Positions 18,942-26,856 of a stretch of DNA of 32,491 bases are shown here, piece by piece. Origin of the DNA: Dehalococcoidia bacterium. Lineage in GTDB: Bacteria; Chloroflexota; Dehalococcoidia; UBA2247; RBG-13-53-26. The number at the start of each line of letters is the position of its first letter. Position 1 is the stretch's first letter. The notes under the pieces were generated by a model. It saw nothing but the letters and a program-made list of their open reading frames with translations. It searched no databases and was not told the DNA's origin. The stretch covers positions 1 through 32,491 of the forward strand of contig JAFGCL010000028.1 of assembly GCA_016932645.1 (NCBI GenBank). Direction: 5' to 3'. The position numbers were made by a program, and so were the translations under genes.

Positions 18942-20104
18942 TTGCGCCTCGCCTCCAGCATCTCGAGGAATGCCTGCACCCTGGTCAGAATCTGTCCGGA
19001 GCCCGAAGTCCCGTATTCCACATCCAGCGACAGCATCGGTGTCCCGTTCCGGCTCAGCAGGTCGCTGAGCAAGGGCAGATCGTTGGAGTACGGTGAACAG
19101 TATCTGATGGTCTGGCTGATGACGCCTTCGACCCGGAACTCCCGAATCAGTTGCAGCATGCGCTGGAACCGCTCGTCGGACGGATACATGCGCGCGCAGG
19201 GGAAGTTGTTCAGGTACCGGCGGGCGATGGCCTTCAAAGGCTCCTGATGGTCGTCCACGGCCACCGGGTCGGCCCAGTACCGGGTGCCGGTGCAGAGCTC
19301 GTCGGTGACCACCAACCCGCCAATGCGCTCGATGGACTGGATGAACTCGGCGTTGTTCAGGGCGCTGCCGGCGATCATTATTCGGGCTTTGCCCTTGTGT
19401 CTTAGCTTGGAGCGTTCTAGGTCCCGGAGCAGCCCTCTCAAACAATCGTTGAAGGACTCCTTCGGCATGCGGGAACTGGCGTTCAGTACCTCCATCGTCT
19501 GGCTGCCGTTGATCGGAGGCTCATCCAGCTTCCTCAGATCGTTGAGCGCGCGGAGGAGCGACCGGGACTCATTGTGGAGGGCAATCGATTTCATCAGGGC
19601 GTCGTTGGTGATTTCTACCCCCAGATGAGCTTCCAGCCCCGTCTTCAGTTCGAGCACCTGGGTAAAGTAGAGATCATGGGCCCGTTCAGAGTATTTGCGA
19701 GGCACTGTCATCACATGACTGAAGGGCATCGGCACGTAGTTGCGCCACAGGTCGAAAAGGCGCCGGGCCGCGTCGCAGGTGGAGCCAGCCACGAAGCCGT
19801 CAAGGTACTCGTACTCTCCCCTCAGCCCAAGCTGCAGGCAGCTCCGGGCGAAGGAGCAGTTGTTGACGTAGAAGTAGGCCGTGCCGTCCTGCAGGTCGGT
19901 TTCTCTCGCGTATCCCGATATCCTCACCGGCAAAGCGCCGGCGGCATGCAGCAGTTCCTCCGGCACATAGGTGCATACCCATCCCATCACACTCTGGCCC
20001 TGCTTCTTGGCAGAGAGTATCTCAGGGGATTTGGGGAAGGTACTGTTGGCTTCTCTGAAGCGTTCCATCACGCTGGGAGGAGCCTTAATCTTGTCAACGC
20101 TCAC
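18938..20104 (-). CDS. 2-hydroxyacyl-CoA dehydratase / benzoyl-CoA reductase-type subunit (HgdA/BcrC-like)
   Basis: VMGWVCTYVPEELLHAAGALPVRISGYARE, NNCSFARSCLQLGL, GFVAGSTCDAARRLFDLWR, TDELCTGTRYW, LSLDVEYGTSGSGQILTRVQAFLEML. Confidence 0.88.
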   Translation of the reverse strand: MSVDKIKAPPSVMERFREANSTFPKSPEILSAKKQGQSVMGWVCTYVPEELLHAAGALPVRISGYARETDLQDGTAYFYVNNCSFARSCLQLGLRGEYEYLDGFVAGSTCDAARRLFDLWRNYVPMPFSHVMTVPRKYSERAHDLYFTQVLELKTGLEAHLGVEITNDALMKSIALHNESRSLLRALNDLRKLDEPPINGSQTMEVLNASSRMPKESFNDCLRGLLRDLERSKLRHKGKARIMIAGSALNNAEFIQSIERIGGLVVTDELCTGTRYWADPVAVDDHQEPLKAIARRYLNNFPCARMYPSDERFQRMLQLIREFRVEGVISQTIRYCSPYSNDLPLLSDLLSRNGTPMLSLDVEYGTSGSGQILTRVQAFLEMLEARRK

Positions 20105-20146
20105 CGTTCTCCCCCAACCGGCATTTGGTACATCGTATTACGAGGT

Positions 20147-20175
20147 ATGGTAGGCCACACGCGTGGCGCTGTCAA
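20147..20175 (-). promoter_or_regulatory. Sigma70-type promoter upstream of the dehydratase/reductase operon (TTGACA-N17-TACCAT)
   Basis: Minus strand TTGACA (20170-20175), 17-nt spacer GCGCCACGCGTGTGGCC, TACCAT (20147-20152), about 43 nt upstream of the GTG at 20104. Confidence 0.6.
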
Positions 20176-20229
20176 GATCGAGTGGGATTCCTCAATAAGA
20201 AGCGCAGAAGATGATTGCCACGGTCAAGG

Positions 20230-21579
20230 CTAGTAGTGGTAGACCCTGACTTCTTCCAGAACCGGCGTCATTGTGATATCCAGCGTAGTCAAAGTAGCCC
20301 GCCACTGCATGTACCGACCCGAAGGCAGGCCCGATGTGACCGGAGACGTCCCACCCACCGGTATCCAGGTTAGCGTCGCATTGTCCGCAGTGAACAGAGT
20401 GTCGCTGGCCCGGACTTCAAAGGGGATGTCGGTACTGGCCGGGATTGTCTCGTCCCAGAACAGAGCATCCCATCTCGCTCCAGCCGCACCTGTATCTCTC
20501 ACTTGAGAAGCCACAGTACCTGAGTTGACATATGTAGTTGTGTCAACAAAGGCCAGCGCGCCTCCGCCTGTCACGTTGGCTAGGGTATTGGCCACGTGTA
20601 TCCAGGAATCGCCGAGAGCGTCATATCTCCAGAAGTCAGTCGTCCCATTTCCCCTGAACGCGTAGATATAGCCTGAACCGGCGTACGCCAGTGCTCCTCC
20701 AGCACCAACTCTGGCGGGGGCATTGGCCATTGCTGCCCACGTGTTGTTGCCAATGTCATACTGCCAGAAGGCGATCTGATTGTTGCCCCTCAAGGCATAT
20801 ATGTAACCGGAGGCGTCAAAGGCCAGCGCCCCCCCTGCGCGTACCCTGGCCGGGGCATTGGCCATCGCCGTCCATGAGTTGCTGACAGTGTTGTACCTCC
20901 AGAAATTCGTTCGGTTATTTCCCCGAAACGCATAGATGTAACCGGCGCCATCGAAGGCCAAGGCACCGCCATCTGCCACATTGGCCGGCGTGTTGGCCCT
21001 GGTTCCCCAAGAGTTGTTGGCGATATCATACCTCCAGAAGGCATTGGTGCCGTTGCCCCGCATCGCGTAGACGTATCCGGAGCTATCGTAGGCCAGCGCC
21101 CCTCCTGCGCCGACATTGGCCGGCGCATTGGCCAGTGTTGCCCAGATATCGCTGACAGTGTCATATCTCCAGAAGGTCCTTCTGTTGTTGCCCCGGAGGG
21201 CATAAACGTAACGGACACCGTCATAGGCCAGGGCGCCGCCCATGCCAACCACATTCGGCGTACCTGTCATGGATGTCCAGGAATCGCCGGGAACGCCGTA
21301 CACCCAGAAGTTGGCACTCCCACCCCGCAAGGCATAGACATGACTGTCCCTGGCCAGCACCACATTGTCGGTGCTGCTCCTGGTATCAGTCTGACTCGCG
21401 ATCCCGGCCTCAAAGTCCGCACGAGTGGTCTGTACCCATTGAGTGGAGGTCCACGCCTGGAAGCTGTTGGCCAAGGAGGATTCAGAGTCCGTGAAGCTGC
21501 CAGCCACCTCCCCGATGCCGCCGGCAAAGAGGGCCAAGCCAAGGGTGAACACCACTACGAGCCACCGCATGCCCCGCAT
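20230..21579 (-). CDS. Secreted Kelch-like repeat protein with TasA/camelysin-like N-terminus and C-terminal surface-type beta domain
   Basis: Signal peptide MRGMRWLVVVFTLGLALFAGGIGEVAGSFTDSESSLANSFQAW, then repeats GGALAY..GYIYAFRGNN..FWRYD...SW..MANAPA. ATG 21579 has a GGGAGCGGGA RBS; an alternative ATG at 21612 overlaps the upstream gene. Confidence 0.85.
   Translation of the reverse strand: MRGMRWLVVVFTLGLALFAGGIGEVAGSFTDSESSLANSFQAWTSTQWVQTTRADFEAGIASQTDTRSSTDNVVLARDSHVYALRGGSANFWVYGVPGDSWTSMTGTPNVVGMGGALAYDGVRYVYALRGNNRRTFWRYDTVSDIWATLANAPANVGAGGALAYDSSGYVYAMRGNGTNAFWRYDIANNSWGTRANTPANVADGGALAFDGAGYIYAFRGNNRTNFWRYNTVSNSWTAMANAPARVRAGGALAFDASGYIYALRGNNQIAFWQYDIGNNTWAAMANAPARVGAGGALAYAGSGYIYAFRGNGTTDFWRYDALGDSWIHVANTLANVTGGGALAFVDTTTYVNSGTVASQVRDTGAAGARWDALFWDETIPASTDIPFEVRASDTLFTADNATLTWIPVGGTSPVTSGLPSGRYMQWRATLTTLDITMTPVLEEVRVYHY
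20566..21375 (-). repeat. Six tandem 135-bp (45-aa) Kelch-like repeat units inside the CDS
   Basis: GGALAY/F repeats at fixed 45-residue spacing (five intervals, no indels), preceded by one degenerate unit. Confidence 0.85.
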
Positions 21580-21589
21580 TCCCGCTCCC

Positions 21590-22828
21590 CTACTCTCGTT
21601 TTGCCCCGGCATCGGCCTGGGCGGGCTCCTTCCAGTGCACCTCCAGCATGGTGCTTATTTCAGCCACGATAAGCGCAATGCCGATGAGGCCCAGGAGTAT
21701 GAAGCCTATCGGCGTCTTCAGGTATTCGACGACATAACCGACATGAGGGACTTTGAAGCAGACCCTGCCAACCACATTCTCAGCCACTACCAGGTAGGGG
21801 TCGACATCCTCATTGGCATCACCCTTGGTTCTGAAGCGGTACGATTCGCCCACTTCCACGGCTGTGACCCGGTGGCTCATCAGTTTGCCGTTGGTCGTAG
21901 AGCGGAAGGTGATGATGTCGCCCACCTTGATATCCTCCGGTTTGACAGGCTTGGTGACCTGGACACATCCTACGGGCAGTGCCGGCTCCATGCTGCCGGA
22001 CAGCACGGTGTCCGCGCGCCAGCCGAAGTGGGGGGCCAGCATTGCCAGCACCACCATGGTCATGAGCACGACCACCAGGGCGATCCCGACATACTCCGCC
22101 ACCTTCGCCGCCTTCACCACCCATTTGGGCATCCTTGTCTGCCATCCGTCTTGGCGCGTACCGTTTGAAGGCGACTTCGCGCCAGGTTGAGTTGGATCGG
22201 CCTCCCCTGCTTTCGGCTGGAGAGTCTGGACAGCCGGCAGTTCGGCTTCGAGAGATATTGCGGCTCCGCTGACCCGGGAGGCCTGAGGCTCATCCTCAAT
22301 AGGACTGTGCTGCGGCCGCGTCTCGTTGTACTGGCCCTTCCAGTTTCCCAGCAGCGTTCTCGCCTCCGGCAAGGTCGCGAAGGTTGGGCTGGCGAGGACT
22401 TCATCCCTCAGCCTGGTCCCCAATAGCCACGCACCGTCCTCTTCCCAGCCGCCATCCGGTTCGGCCACTGCGGTTTCCACTGAGAGATGGCTCAGCCATT
22501 CGGCAACCGCCTCTGAAACCGATTCTGATCCACTGCCCAGGACGATGTACTTCGGGATTTCCCTGAGGACCAGCAAGTCGAACAGTCGGTCAACGATGTT
22601 TTCCAGTGATATCTGACGATCGGCCGATATTGACAGACATTCCAGCGTGTACCCGTCGAGTATGGCCAGGACTTCGAAAGGCTCGCCATCGGGTGTCTGC
22701 GCCTCCACGAACGCGCAGTTCCAGACGTGGTCCTTGTATCGTGGATGGAGCCTTCTCTGAGAGCTGAGGCGCGACCGCCGACGTCCCAATCCGGGGCGTC
22801 TGTTTCGCACCTTGGTAGTCTCAGCCAT
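21590..22828 (-). CDS. SipW-type signal peptidase I with an N-terminal degenerate IS3-family integrase (rve)-like domain
   Basis: C-terminal half has TM helix then DTVLSGSMEPALPVGCVQV, KVGDIITFRS, LMSHRVTAV, TKGDANEDVDPYLV. N-terminal half reads HPRYKDHVWNCAFVEAQTPDGEPFEVLAILDGYTLECLSI...LRDEVLASPTFATLPEARTLLGNWKGQYNETRPQHSP. Confidence 0.88.
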   Translation of the reverse strand: MAETTKVRNRRPGLGRRRSRLSSQRRLHPRYKDHVWNCAFVEAQTPDGEPFEVLAILDGYTLECLSISADRQISLENIVDRLFDLLVLREIPKYIVLGSGSESVSEAVAEWLSHLSVETAVAEPDGGWEEDGAWLLGTRLRDEVLASPTFATLPEARTLLGNWKGQYNETRPQHSPIEDEPQASRVSGAAISLEAELPAVQTLQPKAGEADPTQPGAKSPSNGTRQDGWQTRMPKWVVKAAKVAEYVGIALVVVLMTMVVLAMLAPHFGWRADTVLSGSMEPALPVGCVQVTKPVKPEDIKVGDIITFRSTTNGKLMSHRVTAVEVGESYRFRTKGDANEDVDPYLVVAENVVGRVCFKVPHVGYVVEYLKTPIGFILLGLIGIALIVAEISTMLEVHWKEPAQADAGAKRE

Positions 22829-23086
22829 CAGGATGCTCCCAGACCTGGTTCACTGACTGGTGTCTCCGTCAGCTTTCTCACTTCTCTTGGATATGGCCAG
22901 AAGACCGGGAGCCTGCCGCCGCCGGCCGACCGCGTGCTCTGGTCCTCGCGATTTCCCGTTCATATGTTCCCTTCTTCCTGTTCAAGGTCCTATACATCAC
23001 CTGAGCCGACCCCAAGGGGCCGGCTCTCAACCGTCGGGTTGCAGTCCCACAACCCCTCGGGCTACGACGCATTTCTACGGTTGCTG

Positions 23087-23113
23087 TCTGGGGCGGCACC
23101 AAGCCGCCCCAGA
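23087..23113. terminator. Strong hairpin downstream of the TasA-like gene (attenuator/processing or Rho-assisted terminator; no U-tract)
   Basis: Perfect 11-bp inverted repeat TCTGGGGCGGC-ACCAA-GCCGCCCCAGA, 12 nt after the stop of the TasA-like CDS. Confidence 0.5.
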
Positions 23114-23124
23114 TGCATAATGGA

Positions 23125-23751
23125 CTAGGCCTGAGTCAAGTTGAACGTGATGTCAATGCTCGCGGTGTCGCTCTGGATGACGTTGCCAACCGTAGAGTCT
23201 ATCTCCCAATAGAGCTCATAGGTGGTATCCAAACCAGCATCCAGCGCCACATTCTGGGCCTCCAGGAATGCTGCCAGTCCGGAGAACGGTATCAGACCGG
23301 TGAGGTCAGTCCCGTCCTGGATCAACCTGCAATACATGTACTCGTCAAGGTCGCCGTTGCCACCGTTGTTGTTGCCAGCCGCCTTTCCTTCCGGCTCGTT
23401 GGTGGTGTTCTCGTCGAAGTCCACTGTAACGTTATCGAAGGTCAAGTCGCCGTTTACAGTCCCATCATTGGTCAATATCCAGACAATGGTCCCATTGTCA
23501 CCAGGGGCAACGTTAGTGAAGACAACGTGACCGACTATCCCGTTGACATTGTCAGAGGGGGTCACGACGAAGTTTGCCCCCGTTGGGCTTGTACCCTCAA
23601 CCCACGTCAGCAGGTCCAGCGTCCCAGCGGTGAAGACGCTTGGATCGCCGGACTCGGTGTCGTCGAATGTTCCGTACAGGCCGCCAATCAGCAGCGCCAG
23701 CATGAGCACCATGACCGCGATCAGGGCAGACAGTCTAATCTTCCTCTTCAT
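23125..23751 (-). CDS. TasA/camelysin-like SipW-dependent secreted protein
   Basis: MKRKIRLSALIAVMVLMLALLIGGLYGTFDDTESGDPSVFTAGTLDLLTWVEG matches the SipW-dependent signal-type N-terminus (F-D-T-E...F-TAGTLDL). ATG 23751 has AAAGGAGGTGAG upstream. Confidence 0.88.
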   Translation of the reverse strand: MKRKIRLSALIAVMVLMLALLIGGLYGTFDDTESGDPSVFTAGTLDLLTWVEGTSPTGANFVVTPSDNVNGIVGHVVFTNVAPGDNGTIVWILTNDGTVNGDLTFDNVTVDFDENTTNEPEGKAAGNNNGGNGDLDEYMYCRLIQDGTDLTGLIPFSGLAAFLEAQNVALDAGLDTTYELYWEIDSTVGNVIQSDTASIDITFNLTQA

Positions 23752-24009
23752 ACTCTTCTCACCTCCTTTCCGATTCAACTGTTGACTATTCTAGAGGGCC
23801 ACCCTCACAGGTCCATCACATTCGGCCTTGCAGGAGACACAGTATTCCATCAGATGCGGCGTTCGAGTGTCGGGCTGGTTCACATGTGGGTCGGCATTTG
23901 TGATCACCAGTGGTTCAGCCGCTTGGATAGTGCCCGCTCGGCACCAGGGTGGCATTCAGGTGGTCTCGTCGTAGCATGGACTCCGGGGGATAGAGGAGTT
24001 CCCCCTGGG

Positions 24010-26049
24010 TCAGTTGCCGTCTGTCTTGAACGTGGCTACGGACTTCTCCAGCCCCTCTGACATTTCAGCCAGCGATTGGGCAGAGGCCAGGACTTCTTCT
24101 ACCCCGGCCGACATCTCCTCAACGGAGGCGGACACTTCCTCGGCGGAAGCGCTGTTCTCCTCGGCCACGCCACCGAGGTTCTCGATGGCACCCGATACCA
24201 GGGATGAGCTCTCTGCCATCATCTCTGTGGCGGCAGCATTCTCGTCAATGATCCTGCTGATCTGTTGCATGACGCTGACCATGTTCCCGCTCAAGGCATT
24301 CAGCTCCTCAGCTGCAGCTGATATCTGGTTCACCTGCTTGCCGACAACCTGCGCCCTCTCGAGGATGTCATCCAGGGCCCTTCCCGCTTCGGCCGCTAGG
24401 CCATATCCTGACTCGACTTCCTTGCCGCCTTGCCCCATGGCTTTGACGGCCTCTGAAACCCCGTTCTGTATGCTGCTGATCAATGCGGCTATTTCCTTGG
24501 TAGCCGCCGATGCCCTCTCGGCCAGCTTCCTGACCTCGTCCGCCACCACGGCAAAGCCCCTACCCTGCTCCCCGGCCCTGGCCGCTTCGATGGCCGCATT
24601 GAGCGCCAGGAGGTTCGTCTGTGCCGCGATATCATCAATGGTGGCGACAATGCTGCCGATTTCCTTGGAACGCTCTCCAAGGTCGGCCACTCGCAGTGAC
24701 ACGAGATCCATGGCTTCCTTGATCTTCTTCATCCCTTCAACGGTCTCATATGTGGTCCGGGCGCCCGTCTCTGCGGACTTGGCGGTGCTCTTCCATGCCT
24801 CGGTTCCGGCCTGGGCGTTCTGCAGTACCTGGGCGACAGACACGGATACCTGCTTGACCATCCGGTCTGCTTCCTCTGCACTGGCGGCTTGTTCCTGGGA
24901 TCCGCTTGCCATTTGTTCAATGGCTCTCGAGAGCTTCTGCTCGTTCAATACGATCTCCTGCAGACTCGCCGACTGCTCGGTGGTGCCCTTGGCCACCTGT
25001 TGAATCGCGTTGGTTATCTGCTGAGTGACCCGTGCCGTCTGTTCAGATGCCCTGCTGAGATGCTCACTGGCCTCGGCCACACTGGCGGCCGCGGTCTTGA
25101 CACCGCCGATCAACTCGCGCTGCCTTGAGACCATTTGGGAGAACGCATTGGAGAGGATGTCCTTCTCTGACCGAGGTTTGATCTGCACGCTGAGATCGCC
25201 GTTGGCTATCTTCGTGGTTACGTTGGCCATTTCCTTCATGTAGTCGACGACCTTGGCATAAGCTGCGGCCATGTCGCCGATCTCGTCATTGGATTTCACC
25301 TTGATCTCCTGGTCCACATCGCCCAAGGCCAATGCCTCGGACGTTCTCATGAGAGACGACAGGGGTTTCATGACCCAAGCCCTGGCGGCAAGCCAGAACA
25401 GGATCAGGGCCAGCACGCCGGTCGCACCAGCCAGCCATCCGAGGTTCGCTGTCTGAGATGCAGAGATGCCATTCACCTTTTCAATGGAATTCGCCGTGCT
25501 GACTGTCCATCCCCATGGCTCAAAGGACTTCACGTAGGAAAGCATGGCCTCTGCGCCCATCCCGTCTCCGGGTTGCCATGAGTACTTGTATGGCCCCTCG
25601 CCCTCATTTGCGGAAATACCGACCATGTCTGAGAAGACCGCTTTTCCATTGGCATCCCTGACATTGCTGACATTGGTGTTGACCCGTTCCGGCATAGAGG
25701 TGCTCGCCAGCAGAACCGGCTGGCAGTCGCAGACCCAGAAGTCGCCTTCCTGGTCTGAGCCAGAGGAGAGCGTGGCTATTTCGTCGAGGGCCCGTGCTTG
25801 AGCCTCACCCCTGGTAGTCATGCCCGATGTCTCGAGCTGGTAGTTGTACTGCAGTATGCTCCAGGCAGCTTCGGTCTGCTGTTCAGTCCCGTTCTCAATC
25901 TCGTGCAGAACGCTCCTCTGCATACTGGGAAGCGCAAAGGCGATGACGTACAGAATGAACACGTTGAGCGCCATGTCGGCGACAATCACCAGCTTGAGTG
26001 TCAGGCCGAGCCTGATCTTTCTACCTGCTATGGTCAGCATATGCGTCAC
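24010..26049 (-). CDS. Methyl-accepting chemotaxis protein (Cache-type sensor, HAMP, MCP signalling domain)
   Basis: Two TM segments flanking a sensor region, HAMP-like linker, [54 protein letters not shown]. Confidence 0.96.
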   Translation of the reverse strand: MTHMLTIAGRKIRLGLTLKLVIVADMALNVFILYVIAFALPSMQRSVLHEIENGTEQQTEAAWSILQYNYQLETSGMTTRGEAQARALDEIATLSSGSDQEGDFWVCDCQPVLLASTSMPERVNTNVSNVRDANGKAVFSDMVGISANEGEGPYKYSWQPGDGMGAEAMLSYVKSFEPWGWTVSTANSIEKVNGISASQTANLGWLAGATGVLALILFWLAARAWVMKPLSSLMRTSEALALGDVDQEIKVKSNDEIGDMAAAYAKVVDYMKEMANVTTKIANGDLSVQIKPRSEKDILSNAFSQMVSRQRELIGGVKTAAASVAEASEHLSRASEQTARVTQQITNAIQQVAKGTTEQSASLQEIVLNEQKLSRAIEQMASGSQEQAASAEEADRMVKQVSVSVAQVLQNAQAGTEAWKSTAKSAETGARTTYETVEGMKKIKEAMDLVSLRVADLGERSKEIGSIVATIDDIAAQTNLLALNAAIEAARAGEQGRGFAVVADEVRKLAERASAATKEIAALISSIQNGVSEAVKAMGQGGKEVESGYGLAAEAGRALDDILERAQVVGKQVNQISAAAEELNALSGNMVSVMQQISRIIDENAAATEMMAESSSLVSGAIENLGGVAEENSASAEEVSASVEEMSAGVEEVLASAQSLAEMSEGLEKSVATFKTDGN

Positions 26050-26151
26050 TCTCTCTCACTTGACACCAACTGCGGACCGTGTGAATGCCGTCTTGATTCT
26101 CACCCACGGCCGGCCGTATCTTCGTCAACCAAGATTGTCCCCGTGTGGATT

Positions 26152-26289
26152 CTATTGATCCGCAGGCTTGGTCCGCCATTTCCTGGCATCGTATTCCTTC
26201 AGCACCTGTCTGGCCATCTCGCAGTCCTGGCATTGGCAATGCTTGTGTGTCCGATATACCGCCAGTGCTTCCAGTTCCTTGTCTGTCAT
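26152..26289 (-). CDS. Small 45-aa Cys-rich protein
   Basis: Absent from the ORF track (too short). Minus strand ATG 26289 with upstream TTGAGG encodes MTDKELEALAVYRTHKHCQCQDCEMARQVLKEYDARKWRTKPADQ*. Confidence 0.45.
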   Translation of the reverse strand: MTDKELEALAVYRTHKHCQCQDCEMARQVLKEYDARKWRTKPADQ

Positions 26290-26856
26290 CGGCTTGCCTC
26301 AATTCTTGTCCTCTTGACATCCTGTCAGACCGTTGCTCCTCTGGGTCGCTTACTGACGACTTATGAATTGGCAGCGTACGCGGGCGGTCGTCCCCTCATG
26401 TGTGCTGGCTGCCAAATGCCTTCCTCGTCAATCTGCAAACTCGGGTGGTGCATTACATATTCATCACGCGGTACTTAAGCAGATTCTAGACAGGATGGTT
26501 CACAGCCCAATCTCAGGTCAGCCCCCTACCGTCACACGCTTCTCTCATTCCGTAATGGTTTTGTTACATTGGGTACTCGCCCCAGCCCTGAAAGAGAACG
26601 GCCGGATGGCCGGGCTCCGTTCGAGCCCTGGCAAGGGCAGACTGGGCATGATCAGCCGGGAGCCTAATGCTAGGGGCATCTTTGCCCGCAGTGACCGCTA
26701 GACCGCGGACTGGTTCAGGTGGAAAGCCACGCGATGGAGCGCAGGGTGGATGGGCGAACCAGACTGCGGAGAAGGTGTGGTGTTGAATGGGCGGACGGCA
26801 AGCAAAGGACCAACGAGCCAAGCCTCGCGCTCGACAGTAGTCAGATCACAGGCAGG

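Noticed and set aside
18942-19445. N-terminal 168-residue extension of the 17670-19445 ORF
   Set aside because: Arg/Pro/His-rich out-of-frame translation of the overlapping dehydratase subunit; the true start is ATG 18941 (stop/start overlap).
22304-22750. A separate IS3 transposase insertion next to the signal peptidase
   Set aside because: There is no stop, frameshift or start between the two halves, no terminal inverted repeats or OrfA were seen, and all DDE residues are lost, so an in-frame fusion is preferred.
22878-23102. 74-aa minus-strand ORF between the TasA-like and SipW-like genes
   Set aside because: Covers the stem-loop region, has biased composition, no RBS or domain support.
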